Below are positions 1 to 9,248 of a stretch of DNA of 64,000 bases, piece by piece. Source of the DNA: Agrobacterium cucumeris (lineage in GTDB: Bacteria > Pseudomonadota > Alphaproteobacteria > Rhizobiales > Rhizobiaceae). Below the pieces are notes generated by a model. That model was not told where the DNA came from. It worked only from the letters and a program-made list of their open reading frames with translations, and made no database searches. A program made the position numbers and the translations under genes. The DNA lies in contig NZ_CP080388.1 in NCBI RefSeq assembly GCF_030036535.1, positions 434,001 through 498,000 on the forward strand, written 5' to 3'. How positions within the stretch are numbered: the first letter of the stretch is position 1; every line of letters begins with the position of its first letter.

Positions 1-1
1 C

Positions 2-124
2 CTTGCAAATTCCGGCTTCCATCTGGAACTGGTGCAGGGCGCCAACATGCTCTCCAATGCCGTTGACGTCACGATCACAGGCGGTAACTCGCATGTATCC
101 GATGTCGGTGAGGATCACTCCTGA
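2..124 (+). CDS. 3' end of an unrecognised protein (partial)
   Basis: An open frame enters from the left edge and stops at 122-124, giving the last 40 residues of a protein. The readable tail contains VDVTITGGNSHVSDVG. This resembles the short hydrophobic and Gly/Asn-rich repeat style of the large protein that follows at 275-2293, so it may be a paralogue or another substrate of the same type I exporter. That link is inference from composition only. A strong hairpin follows the stop codon. Confidence 0.6.
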   Translation, partial: LANSGFHLELVQGANMLSNAVDVTITGGNSHVSDVGEDHS

Positions 125-147
125 TACCCACCTCTTGACGAAAAGAG

Positions 148-171
148 CTGCACCGGCACCCGCCGGTGCAG
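148..171 (+). terminator. Perfect 10-bp hairpin between two genes
   Basis: CTGCACCGGC at 148-157 pairs perfectly with GCCGGTGCAG at 162-171 around an ACCC loop. It starts 24 bases after the stop of the partial gene. No run of T follows, so it may be a weak terminator or an mRNA-stabilising hairpin inside an operon. Confidence 0.5.
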
Positions 172-274
172 TTCGCGGTTGAAGGACCGGTCTGCGTAAG
201 ACGAAGCACCGCCTTTGAGACGGGTGCCCTGCGCAGCCTCAGGCTCTGCCGCGATGATCAGGGAGGGACCTTCA

Positions 275-2293
275 ATGCATATCGACAAGATTTCCGACAT
301 GATCGCGCATTTCATCGGCATGTTCGACACGGTGGTCGAGGAAGCGCGTCTGAGAAGCAACTATAGCGAAGGCCCGGCGCATTCCGATCCGGACCGACTG
401 CCGGACGATGAGGTAGCAAGGCTGCTCGACAAGAACTATGACGTCCCGCTCGAGGATTACGATCCCGGCGTCAAATATCGCTCCGGCTATTACGATTTCG
501 ATTACATGCGACCGCATTTCGCCCGCGCTGTCGAATACGACATGCAGCAGCTTGCAAATGCCATCCCGGTCGATATTTCCGGCGCGCATTTCCGTTTTCC
601 CGGCCGCCTTTCCTTTGATGAGCGCGAACTGGTGGTTCATACCGGTCCAGGCTCGGTAGCCGGCCATCTTACTCAGGTCAATATTCTCCAGGACGATGAC
701 TATCTGAACATGACGGACGGCCCGAATGTGGCGCGCGACACGACCTTCGTGACCGAGCGCACTGTCGAGTTCTACAACGAAGCCGCCGTCTTCACGCCCT
801 TTTCCACCTTCCAGCGCACCGATAATTACGACGCGCTACAGGCGCTTGCCAAATCCGCGCACGACTATATCGAACACGCCCGCGACAATGACGTGACCTC
901 GCTTGGCACCGGCGCGGACCAGGATTTCGTTCTGGCCGGCAACGATATCAACGGTCTTTATATCAATGGCGCCGTGGCCTACGACAAGCCGACGCTCGAC
1001 GACTTCATGCCGGACCGCGGCATTGCCAAACCCGCCGAGGCACCGGAAAAAAGCGACGTCTCCCTGCATGAAGACAGCCCGGCCGGCAACAGCCTCGATA
1101 TCGCCGCTGGCGCCAATGTCGTCGCCAACATCGCCACGCTGGTCAATACCGGCGTCATGACCTCGGTCACCGCCGTCATGGGCGATTATCACCAGATCGA
1201 CGCCATCACCCAAGCCTATATCTACAGTGACCGGGACGAGATTTCTTCCGTCTTCACGCACTCGGAGGATCAGGCGGCAACGGCTGCCTACAACATCGCC
1301 AGCTTTCAGCGCAGTGTCTATCCGGGCGCGGAAAATGCCGCGGCGGACAGCCATGAGAGCGGCGAGCCGCCGATATTCCCCACCGCCTGGCGCGTCAGCG
1401 TGCTGGAAGGGGATGTGTCCTTCGTTCACTGGATCGAACAATACCAGTTCATCAGCGACAATGACACGATGACCATCACCACATCGGGTGCAAGTGTCAG
1501 CCTTTTGACCGGCGGTAACGCCGCGCTCAACATCGCCAATTTTCTCGGCATCGGCATGCAGTACGATCTGATCATCGTCGGCGGCAATGTGCTGGACATG
1601 AACCTCATCAGCCAGATTGCCGTGCTTTACGACAATGACTGGGCCCGCGCCAATCCCGATGCACCTGGTGGCGCCACCATCCAGTCCGGCAATAACCTGC
1701 TGTGGAACGATGCCAGCATTCATAATGTCGGCAGCAACGACCGCTTCGAGACCATGCCGGACTATATGCACCAGACGGTAAACGCGATCAACGAACGCGA
1801 TCCCAACATGCCGGATGCGCTTGCCCACGACGCCAACTTCGCCGGCTATCAGGGGCTGAACGTCCTTTACATCACCGGCAACCTTTATGATGTCAGCATC
1901 ATCAAGCAGGTGAGCGTGCTCGGCGATTCCGACGACGTGACCCAGGCCGCCGCCAAGGTCCTCGAAAACAACGACAATGCCACGGTCCATATCGATACCG
2001 GCAGCAACGCCGTCGTCAATATCGCACAGATCATCGATTACGACAGCTTCGGCTCCACCACCTATGTCGCTGGCGGCGTTTATTCCGATGCCATTCTGAT
2101 CCAGGGCGGCATCATCGAAAACGACACGTCGCAGCCGACACAGCACGGCCAGCTGGCAAACGAGGTCATCGCCTTTCTTCACGACGATCCCGCCACCATC
2201 CAGAACGAATCCGACGGCGTCATCAATGGCGGCCACGACCTCTCATGGTCCAACGCCCACCCATCCGACGTCATGCAGACGGTCGTTGCGTAA
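275..2293 (+). CDS. Large acidic repeat protein, probable type I secretion substrate
   Basis: A 672-residue acidic protein of unknown function. The ATG at 275 is chosen because GGGAGGG (261-267) sits 7 bases upstream; an earlier in-frame ATG at 215 has no comparable site. There is no N-terminal signal peptide. From about residue 275 to 620 there are roughly four copies of a loose repeat: a Gly-Asn start (GANVVANIA, GGNAALNIA, GNNLLWNDA, GSNAVVNIA), a hydrophobic strand ending in GG or GN, then a stretch such as LISQIAVLYDND. Canonical RTX calcium nonapeptides are absent. The next two genes encode a type I exporter and adaptor, so export by that system is the best inference. It could be a surface or biofilm protein, but nothing in the sequence proves this. 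Confidence 0.8.
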   Translation: MHIDKISDMIAHFIGMFDTVVEEARLRSNYSEGPAHSDPDRLPDDEVARLLDKNYDVPLEDYDPGVKYRSGYYDFDYMRPHFARAVEYDMQQLANAIPVDISGAHFRFPGRLSFDERELVVHTGPGSVAGHLTQVNILQDDDYLNMTDGPNVARDTTFVTERTVEFYNEAAVFTPFSTFQRTDNYDALQALAKSAHDYIEHARDNDVTSLGTGADQDFVLAGNDINGLYINGAVAYDKPTLDDFMPDRGIAKPAEAPEKSDVSLHEDSPAGNSLDIAAGANVVANIATLVNTGVMTSVTAVMGDYHQIDAITQAYIYSDRDEISSVFTHSEDQAATAAYNIASFQRSVYPGAENAAADSHESGEPPIFPTAWRVSVLEGDVSFVHWIEQYQFISDNDTMTITTSGASVSLLTGGNAALNIANFLGIGMQYDLIIVGGNVLDMNLISQIAVLYDNDWARANPDAPGGATIQSGNNLLWNDASIHNVGSNDRFETMPDYMHQTVNAINERDPNMPDALAHDANFAGYQGLNVLYITGNLYDVSIIKQVSVLGDSDDVTQAAAKVLENNDNATVHIDTGSNAVVNIAQIIDYDSFGSTTYVAGGVYSDAILIQGGIIENDTSQPTQHGQLANEVIAFLHDDPATIQNESDGVINGGHDLSWSNAHPSDVMQTVVA

Positions 2294-2374
2294 CGTCCGG
2301 CGGACGCGGCGGCAAACACGCCCCGCAATAGCCGAACCCGCAAACGCCGCAAGATCACCGGGGACCGATATAAA

Positions 2375-4579
2375 ATGGATCATATCTCAAGGAAAACGAT
2401 TGCCGACGGACGCTCGCTGGATTTGCCGCTGGATCAGGAAGCGGAAGACAGCAAACTGACGGACGCCTGTATTTCAGCCATCAACGAAGCCGTCGAAAAT
2501 CTGCGCCAGTTATCCGGCGCGGAACAGGCGGCAAAAACCACCATATCCCCCACCCAGCCAACACCCCCGCAAACTCCTTCCGAACCGCTTGCAAAGACGG
2601 CACATCCCGAACAATTGCGGGACGTTCCACCGGTAAGGCCAGCGCCACAGCCAGAGCGGCAACCCGCCTCCCCGGCGCAACCGCAAGCCAAGATCGACAA
2701 TACAGAGCTGCCTTTCGTCAAAACCATCGACAATAATGACGGGCCGATCCGCGAAAACGAACGCCGGCCAGTGACGGGTGGTGGCGGCAAGGAGCCGACG
2801 GACAATGGCGGCGGCGGTGGCGGAGGTGGTGGTGGCGGAAGCCAGAGCGGCTTCCACAAGCGCAGCGAGCCGATCAATTTCGCCGCAAGTCTTGCAAAGG
2901 GCATCGCCGCCGTTCGCCGTAACATGGTGGTGGTGATGCTGTTCACCATCGCCATCAACATCCTGCTGCTCGCCATCCCGCTTTATCTGTTCCAGATATC
3001 AGACCGGGTGCTGACCAGCCGCTCGATGGATACGCTTGTCATGCTGACGGTGGCCGTGCTCGGCGCGGTTCTGCTGCAGGCCTTCATGGATGCCATCCGC
3101 CGCTTCATCCTGATGCGCACCGCCGTTGAGCTTGAAGTGCAGCTTGGCGCGCCGATCCTGTCCGCTGCCGCCCGCGCCTCCCTGCACGGCAACGGCAAGG
3201 ACTACCAGATCCTGCAGGATCTGCAGCAGCTGCGCTCCTTCCTGACGTCAGGAACGCTCATTGCATTTCTCGATGCGCCGCTGATGCCGCTCTTCATCGT
3301 GGTGGTCTATCTCGTCCATCCGCATCTCGGCATCATCATCATGGTTTGCTGCGCCGTGCTGTTCATCATCGCCTGGTTGAACCAGCGTTTCACCGCAAGG
3401 CAGTTTTCCGAAGCCTCGGGTTATCTCAGCCGCGCCAATTTCCACCTCGATTCCATGTCGCGCAATTCGCAGATCATCAATGCACTCGCCATGATACCCG
3501 AGGCGGTGAAGATGTGGGGCCGTGAAACGGCCGGATCGCTGAAGTCGCATGTGGCGGCACAGGATCGCAACATCATGTTCTCCGGCGTCTCCAAGGCGGC
3601 CCGCATGATCACCCAGGTGGCGCTTCTAGGCTGGGGTGCGCATCTGTCACTTTCCGGCGAACTGACCGGCGGCATGGTCATCGCGGCCTCCATCATTTCC
3701 GGCCGTGCGCTGGCGCCCATCGAAGGCGCGATCGAAGGCTGGCACCAATTCAACAAATCCGCCGCCTCCTATGGCCGTATCAAGCAGCTTCTCATCAGCT
3801 CGCCGCTGAATTTCCCGCGCCTGCGCCTGCCCAATCCGGAAGGGCGTCTCGATGTGGAGCGCATTCTCTTCGTACCGCCGCCGCAGAAGAAGGTGATTTT
3901 GAACGGCATTTCCTTTTCGCTGAAAAAGGGGGAATCGCTTGCCATCATCGGCAATTCCGGTTCCGGCAAAACGACGCTCGGCAAGATGCTGGTCGGCTCC
4001 ATCCTGCCCACCTCAGGCAATGTGCGCCTCGATCTCATGGACCTGCGCAACTGGGACCAGCGGCAATTCGGTGAAAGCATCGGTTATCTGCCGCAGGACG
4101 TGCAGCTTTTCCCCGGCACCATCAAGGCCAATATCTGCCGCATGCGCGACGATATCGACGATCGGCAGATTTACGAAGCGGCAGTGCTGGCCGATGTGCA
4201 TGAGCTGATCGCCGGTTTTCCGCAGGGTTATGAAACCGTAGTTGCCGCCGATGGCGCACCGCTGTCCGGCGGCCAGAAACAGCGCATCGCACTTGCCCGC
4301 GCCTTCTTTGGCGATCCCAAATTCGTGGTGCTGGATGAGCCCAACTCCAACCTTGATACGCAGGGCGAACAGGCGCTGGCCAAGGCGCTGCTGCACGCCA
4401 AGAAACAGGGCATCACCACCGTCACCATCACCCAGCGCCCGGCACTATTGCAATGTGTCGACAAGATCATGGTGCTGAAAGACGGATCGCTCGCCATGTT
4501 CGGTGAAAGGATCGAGGTGCTGAAAGCACTTTCCGGCAATGGCCGTCCGGCCAACCAGTCCCCGCAGATCGAGGGTTGA
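2375..4579 (+). CDS. Type I secretion ABC permease/ATPase with long disordered N-terminus
   Basis: A 734-residue inner-membrane exporter of the PrtD/PrsD class that drives one-step secretion of an unfolded substrate. Residues 1-170 are low complexity, rich in Pro, Gln and Ala, and end in a run of glycines. The membrane domain spans about 180-450 (hydrophobic segments such as NILLLAIPLYLF). The nucleotide-binding domain has Walker A GNSGSGKT near 526, signature LSGGQKQR near 630 and Walker B FVVLDEP near 650. Family members are usually about 580 residues, so the N-terminal extension is unusual. It lies 81 bases after the repeat protein and just before the adaptor gene, forming one apparent operon. 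Confidence 0.92.
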   Translation: MDHISRKTIADGRSLDLPLDQEAEDSKLTDACISAINEAVENLRQLSGAEQAAKTTISPTQPTPPQTPSEPLAKTAHPEQLRDVPPVRPAPQPERQPASPAQPQAKIDNTELPFVKTIDNNDGPIRENERRPVTGGGGKEPTDNGGGGGGGGGGGSQSGFHKRSEPINFAASLAKGIAAVRRNMVVVMLFTIAINILLLAIPLYLFQISDRVLTSRSMDTLVMLTVAVLGAVLLQAFMDAIRRFILMRTAVELEVQLGAPILSAAARASLHGNGKDYQILQDLQQLRSFLTSGTLIAFLDAPLMPLFIVVVYLVHPHLGIIIMVCCAVLFIIAWLNQRFTARQFSEASGYLSRANFHLDSMSRNSQIINALAMIPEAVKMWGRETAGSLKSHVAAQDRNIMFSGVSKAARMITQVALLGWGAHLSLSGELTGGMVIAASIISGRALAPIEGAIEGWHQFNKSAASYGRIKQLLISSPLNFPRLRLPNPEGRLDVERILFVPPPQKKVILNGISFSLKKGESLAIIGNSGSGKTTLGKMLVGSILPTSGNVRLDLMDLRNWDQRQFGESIGYLPQDVQLFPGTIKANICRMRDDIDDRQIYEAAVLADVHELIAGFPQGYETVVAADGAPLSGGQKQRIALARAFFGDPKFVVLDEPNSNLDTQGEQALAKALLHAKKQGITTVTITQRPALLQCVDKIMVLKDGSLAMFGERIEVLKALSGNGRPANQSPQIEG

Positions 4580-4587
4580 GGTTCGTC

Positions 4588-5946
4588 ATGTTCAAGAAGA
4601 AAAACGCCATTGCCGAAATCAAACCGCAGGGCCAGCTAGAATGGTATAGCGAAGTGCCGCGCTCCATCCGCCTGCACAGTTCCATCGGACTTGCCGTGCT
4701 GCTCGCCTCATTCGGCGGCTTCGGATATTGGGCCGGTACCGCACCGCTCTCTTCCGCCATCATTGCCCAGGGCAGCTTTGTCGCCACCGGCAACAACAAG
4801 ATCGTCCAGCATCTGGAAGGCGGCATCATCAAGGAAATGATGGTCAGTGAAGGCGACACGGTCAAGGAAGGCGACGTGCTGCTGACGCTCGACAAGACGA
4901 CGGCGCTTGCCAATGAACGCATGTTGCAGCTGCGGCGTCTTCGCCTTGAAACCATCGTGACGCGCCTTCGCGCCGAAGCGCAGGGCGAAAAGACTTTCAA
5001 GGTGCCCGAAATCGTCATGAAAGAGGCCGGCGATCCTGACATCAACTCCATCATCCAGAGCCAGAACATCGTGTTCCACAGCAAGATCGTCAAGCTCGAC
5101 GAGCAGCTGAACCTGATCGAAAAGAATATCCGTTCGCTGGAGTTCCGCTATGCGGGTTATGACGGGCAGAAACAGTCCTTCGACCGGCAACTCGCCCTTC
5201 TGACGCAGGAGCGCGATTCCAAGGAAAGGCTCGCCAAGGACGGCGTCATCCGCAAGACCGATATGCTGGCACTGGAACGCGCCATTGCCGACGCCATGGG
5301 CGATATCGCCCGTCTGACCGGCGAGATGAACCAGAGCGAGGCGGAAATCGCCAAGTTCAAGCAGGAAGCGATCATTGCCGTCAACGCCAACAAACAGGCG
5401 GCGCTCGATGCGCTGGAAACGGCTGAATCCGATCTCGACAGTGTCCGGGAACAGGTGCGTGGCGCTGCCGAAGTGCTGGAACGCACCGTCATCCGCTCCC
5501 CCGTCAACGGCACGGTGGTGCGGGCCTATTATCATACCCCCGGGGGCGTCATCACCACAGGCAAGCCGATCATGGAAATCCTGCCCGCCCATGTTCCCCT
5601 GATCCTTGAGGCGCAGGTGCTCAGAACCTCCATCGATCAGCTACATGAAGGCCAGACCGCCGCGATCCGTCTGTCAGCGCTCAACCGCCGCACCACACCG
5701 GTTCTGAACGGCAAGGTGTTTTACGTTTCCGCCGACAGCATCGAGGAAAATGCCGGCCTGCAGGTCAAGGACGTCTATATCGTGCGCGTGCAGGTTTCCG
5801 ACGACGAGATCGCCAAGGTCCATAATTTCCATCCCGTGCCCGGCATGCCGGCCGATGTTCTGATCCAGACCTCGGAGCGCACCTTCTTTGAATATCTGAC
5901 CAAGCCGATCTCCGACAGCATGTCCCGCGCCTTCAAGGAAAGATGA
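4588..5946 (+). CDS. Type I secretion HlyD-family membrane fusion protein
   Basis: A 452-residue periplasmic adaptor (PrsE/HlyD type) linking the ABC exporter to an outer-membrane channel. One N-terminal membrane helix lies around residues 35-55, followed by a lipoyl-like half (QHLEGGIIKEMMVSEGD), a long coiled-coil region from about 100 to 290, and a beta-barrel C-terminus ending near PGMPADVLIQTSERTFFEYL, the usual family tail. The ATG at 4588 is chosen because GAGG overlapping the exporter's stop codon sits 6 bases upstream; a TTG at 4576 is possible but less likely. Only 8 bases separate it from the exporter gene. No TolC-like gene is in the window. Confidence 0.92.
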   Translation: MFKKKNAIAEIKPQGQLEWYSEVPRSIRLHSSIGLAVLLASFGGFGYWAGTAPLSSAIIAQGSFVATGNNKIVQHLEGGIIKEMMVSEGDTVKEGDVLLTLDKTTALANERMLQLRRLRLETIVTRLRAEAQGEKTFKVPEIVMKEAGDPDINSIIQSQNIVFHSKIVKLDEQLNLIEKNIRSLEFRYAGYDGQKQSFDRQLALLTQERDSKERLAKDGVIRKTDMLALERAIADAMGDIARLTGEMNQSEAEIAKFKQEAIIAVNANKQAALDALETAESDLDSVREQVRGAAEVLERTVIRSPVNGTVVRAYYHTPGGVITTGKPIMEILPAHVPLILEAQVLRTSIDQLHEGQTAAIRLSALNRRTTPVLNGKVFYVSADSIEENAGLQVKDVYIVRVQVSDDEIAKVHNFHPVPGMPADVLIQTSERTFFEYLTKPISDSMSRAFKER

Positions 5947-6031
5947 AGAAATATCAGTAACCTATACTGTCTTTTCCGCAGCGCTCAGCATATGATATCC
6001 GAATATATTTCGCCGGGGCGGGAGAAGCAGC

Positions 6032-6526
6032 ATGGCGGTGATGTCGGATGTGTTGCTACTGGTCGGCAGGCTGAATTATGTGTGGACGAACACTGAAAGC
6101 CTGATGATCTATCTGATCGTCCATCTCCTGAAAGTGGAGAAGGAAGCGGCCATCGTCGTGTTTCTGACGCTCAATACCACACGGGCGCGCATGGACCTCA
6201 TCGAGCGTCTGGCGAAACTCCCCTCAACGCCGACGCCGGACCGCAAGACCATTCTCTCCATCATGGCGCGGCTGAAGAAAGAAGCGCGGACGCGCAACAA
6301 ATACAATCATTGCATCTATTCCTTCGACGAAAAGGGCGAAATCGCCAGCACCCAGCTGATGCGGCTGGTGGAGGACGACAGCAAGGTTCGTTACGGCAAG
6401 GTCGAACGCATGGACGAGAAGGAAATCGAGCACCTGGAAAAGTCGATTGCCGATATCGTCGATGTCAGCAAGGATATGTGGAAATTCATCCACGCCAGCC
6501 CGCATGTCTCGGCGGATTATCTCTAG
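6032..6526 (+). CDS. Hypothetical protein, 164 residues
   Basis: A cytosolic-looking protein with no family I recognise. It has a hydrophobic N-terminal third (SLMIYLIVHLL), then a charged helical part rich in Lys, Arg and Glu. GGGAG lies a few bases before the ATG, supporting the start. Its last bases overlap the exoQ stop on the other strand by four bases, so the two transcripts converge. The function is unknown. Confidence 0.7.
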   Translation: MAVMSDVLLLVGRLNYVWTNTESLMIYLIVHLLKVEKEAAIVVFLTLNTTRARMDLIERLAKLPSTPTPDRKTILSIMARLKKEARTRNKYNHCIYSFDEKGEIASTQLMRLVEDDSKVRYGKVERMDEKEIEHLEKSIADIVDVSKDMWKFIHASPHVSADYL

Positions 6527-7791
6527 GCTCTTGTCTGCAACCGCATACCGATCGCCGGGTGAGTTTCACCATTCTGCGCTGCCTTCACTGGCAGGCACAG
6601 TTTGCCGGCAGCGAAATAAAGCAGGAACGAGCCGATCTGGTACGGGAAGATGATATCGATCTCCACGAAGGAGCGCACCACGAACAGCGCACAGATCGCA
6701 AAGAGAATAACGCCCTGCGGATCGCTCCTGCGCATCAGCACCGAGCGCAGATGCCCGAGCAGCGTTCCGTAAAGCACCATGCCAAGCAGCACCATGCCGA
6801 CGATGCCGTTTTCCACCACCGTCTCGATATAGGTATTATGGAAATGGAAGCCGGTGCGGCCGGTAATGAAGAAGTCGTTCCACAGGCGTTCGGCATCGGC
6901 AAAACCCGCCACCCAGAAACCCTGATAACCGACACCGAGGATTGGCGTCTGTTTTGCCGCCTCTATGCCCTGCTGCCAGAGATAGGTGCGGCCGGTAAGC
7001 GTCGAATCCTTGCCGAAGACACCAAGAATGGCATCGAGCAGGCCGAATTGCAGGGAGGCGACCACAAGCAGCCCGCCAAGGCCGCCGAGCACGAAAAACG
7101 TCATCTTGCGGTTGGCGGGAGACAGCATGCCGATAGGGATGAAGCCGATTATCAGTGCAACCACCGCCGCGGTGGTGATGGTGGATGTCGCCGATTGCGA
7201 TGCAAGGAGGCTATAAGCCGATAAAAGCCCGGTAACGCCGGCGATTGGCAGCCAGATGCCTCTCTGTTTGAGAACCAGCACCGAGGCGGCTGCAAAAATG
7301 ACGCCGAGAGAGGCATAAAAACCGAGCTGGTTCTTCGACGAGAAGGCGCCGACGAAACTATACGTGCCATCCAGCGCATCGAAGAGATAGATGCCGAACA
7401 GCAGCGAATACAAAAGAACCACGGCGATGCCGATCAGCGCGCCGCGTGTCAGCGTCCGAATGGATATCACCCGCATGGCGATCAAGGCGCAGACGATATG
7501 CGTCATGTACTGGATGGAGGCGCGCATGGTCACCGATGCTGCCTCCGACCAGAAGCTGGACAGCACGGTGAGGATACCGAAGGCGAATATCCACAGATAA
7601 CGCGGATAATTGCCAAGCACCTGCCGGTAGTTGACCACCACCAGCGGCAGCCACATGCCATAATAGGCCAGAACCGAGATCTGCCCGAAACGCGACGAGT
7701 AGGCGAACACGAAGAATGACAGCGCAACAGCCGCCATTCCGAAGATTTCATTGCGTTCGGGATCGATCAGCGCCGATTTGGCAATCCGCAT
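6523..7791 (-). CDS. exoQ: ExoQ-like polysaccharide polymerase
   Basis: A 422-residue polytopic membrane protein of the Wzy/O-antigen ligase superfamily. It is expected to polymerise lipid-linked repeat units of an exopolysaccharide at the periplasmic face. About eleven hydrophobic segments are visible. The conserved periplasmic stretch has GRTYLWQQGIEAA, GVGYQGFW and HFHNTYIETVVENG, typical of the Wzy_C region. The length is close to succinoglycan ExoQ (about 430). The start has GAGG upstream, and the gene begins 7 bases after the exoF stop. The order exoY-exoF-exoQ matches the known exoYFQ operon of Sinorhizobium. Confidence 0.88.
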   Translation of the reverse strand: MRIAKSALIDPERNEIFGMAAVALSFFVFAYSSRFGQISVLAYYGMWLPLVVVNYRQVLGNYPRYLWIFAFGILTVLSSFWSEAASVTMRASIQYMTHIVCALIAMRVISIRTLTRGALIGIAVVLLYSLLFGIYLFDALDGTYSFVGAFSSKNQLGFYASLGVIFAAASVLVLKQRGIWLPIAGVTGLLSAYSLLASQSATSTITTAAVVALIIGFIPIGMLSPANRKMTFFVLGGLGGLLVVASLQFGLLDAILGVFGKDSTLTGRTYLWQQGIEAAKQTPILGVGYQGFWVAGFADAERLWNDFFITGRTGFHFHNTYIETVVENGIVGMVLLGMVLYGTLLGHLRSVLMRRSDPQGVILFAICALFVVRSFVEIDIIFPYQIGSFLLYFAAGKLCLPVKAAQNGETHPAIGMRLQTRA

Positions 7792-7798
7792 GCGAACC

Positions 7799-9058
7799 TC
7801 ACTGCATCAGGATTTCGGACGAAACCTTGATGACGTCGCCGGGCTGAAGCAGGGTGTTTTCATCCACCTTCACTTCCTTCGGCTTGCCGTTTTCCTCACG
7901 CACCACAAGATAGGTGATGGTCGCGGATTTACCCGATGGATCGAAACGGATCGCCTCGGCCGATTGCGCCAGCGCCTCTGACATCAATTCGCGGCTGGTG
8001 GTCAGCTGCAGATTGAGCTTGTCGAGTTCCGCTTCGGTATCCTGCAGTTCCTTGGAGCGCTGTGCCACCCAGTCGTTGCGCAGGTTGATTTCGTCCTGGG
8101 TCGCCTTGTTGATATCCTGCTTGGCGCGCAGCGACTGCGTGTCGATATCAAGCAGGGTGGATTCCACCTCCGCCGCGCGTTCTTCCGCCGAGATGCGCCG
8201 CTGTGACAGTGCAAGCCCCTGCTCGTTAAGCCGGTTGACGCGGTCGCGGTCCTCGTTGGCGAGCTGGAGCTGGCGGTTTTGTGTTTCCGATTTTTTATTC
8301 AGCGATTCGACTTCACTCTGCAAAAGGGCATGCAGATCCGTCAGCGCCTTCAGCTGAAGCGTATAACGCTCGGTACGGGATTTCATCAGCGCGCTTTCGC
8401 TGGCCAGAAGCGTATCGATCTCGCTGATCTTTTCCATTTCTGGCGTCTTGGCGATGGCCTGATCGCCCTTGACCTCGGCAACCAATCGCGCCTGACGGGC
8501 GAGCAGCCTTGCCCGCTGGTTGTCGTAGACGGCGGCATCGCCGCGTGCATTGATAAAGTCGCGGGCAAAACGCTGGCCGGCATCGGAGCGACGCAGGCCG
8601 CCGGCGAGACTGACGGCCTTCAGCACCGTGAGATTGGCGGCATAGGGATATTCTCCCGGCGTCTGCACGTCGCCGCTCAGAAAGATCGGCCGAAACTGGG
8701 CGATTTCGACGGAAGCCGAAGGCAGGTTGCGAAGCGCGAATTTGCTCTGAAGCTGGGCGCCGATCGCCTCACCGACTTCCGAAGGCGTTTTCCCCGAAAC
8801 CTCCAGCTGGCCGATAAATGGCAAGGACAGCGCGCCGGATGGGCCGACGGAATAATCGCCGTTGATGACGTCCCAGTTGCGGATGCTGCCATCGGCCGGC
8901 TGCCATTCGGCAACACGGATGCGCAGCTTGTCGGCGGTGCCAAGCTTATACTGCCCACCCTCTGCCGCCAATGCGCAGAGCGGTGCGGCCAGGGCGACGG
9001 AAGCGGCAAGCACGAGGGCGGCAAGCGGACGGCGGGGGGTGGCAAAAAGGCCGTTCAT
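7799..9058 (-). CDS. exoF: ExoF-like polysaccharide export protein
   Basis: A 419-residue exported protein of the polysaccharide export (Wza/ExoF) family, thought to act in moving exopolysaccharide across the envelope. The signal peptide covers about residues 1-30 (LAALVLAASVALAAPLCALA). The export domain follows (YKLGTADKLRIRVAEW), then an SLBB-like stretch (LSGDVQTPGEYPY), a long coiled coil from about 190 to 350, and a short C-terminal strand region. The ATG at 9058 is chosen because AGGGAG lies just upstream and the signal peptide begins there; the open frame extends further but that part reads as non-coding. The length agrees with S. meliloti ExoF (about 421). Confidence 0.9.
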   Translation of the reverse strand: MNGLFATPRRPLAALVLAASVALAAPLCALAAEGGQYKLGTADKLRIRVAEWQPADGSIRNWDVINGDYSVGPSGALSLPFIGQLEVSGKTPSEVGEAIGAQLQSKFALRNLPSASVEIAQFRPIFLSGDVQTPGEYPYAANLTVLKAVSLAGGLRRSDAGQRFARDFINARGDAAVYDNQRARLLARQARLVAEVKGDQAIAKTPEMEKISEIDTLLASESALMKSRTERYTLQLKALTDLHALLQSEVESLNKKSETQNRQLQLANEDRDRVNRLNEQGLALSQRRISAEERAAEVESTLLDIDTQSLRAKQDINKATQDEINLRNDWVAQRSKELQDTEAELDKLNLQLTTSRELMSEALAQSAEAIRFDPSGKSATITYLVVREENGKPKEVKVDENTLLQPGDVIKVSSEILMQ

Positions 9059-9248
9059 CGGGAAACTCCCTGTTTGCTGAGCGCCATGCAGGCGATCAGA
9101 CGATAGGCAACCGGGCAAGGCCGGCTGCGCAGCGCCGCAGAAGCGGCCGCTATTGTTAGCACCAATGACGCACCCGAAGACCGGACTTGGGATCCCGGTC
9201 GGGTGCGTGTCGAAACGAAAATCGATAAAGCCGAACTCAATATTGATT

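Noticed and set aside
836..2236. Long minus-strand open frame opposite the repeat protein
   Set aside because: It has no ribosome site, a composition typical of the antisense of high-GC codons, and overlaps a gene with a clear start and operon context.
2800..2845. GGC/GGT run in the exporter gene considered as a frameshift or assembly fault
   Set aside because: The frame stays open on both sides and encodes a plausible glycine linker between the disordered arm and the membrane domain.
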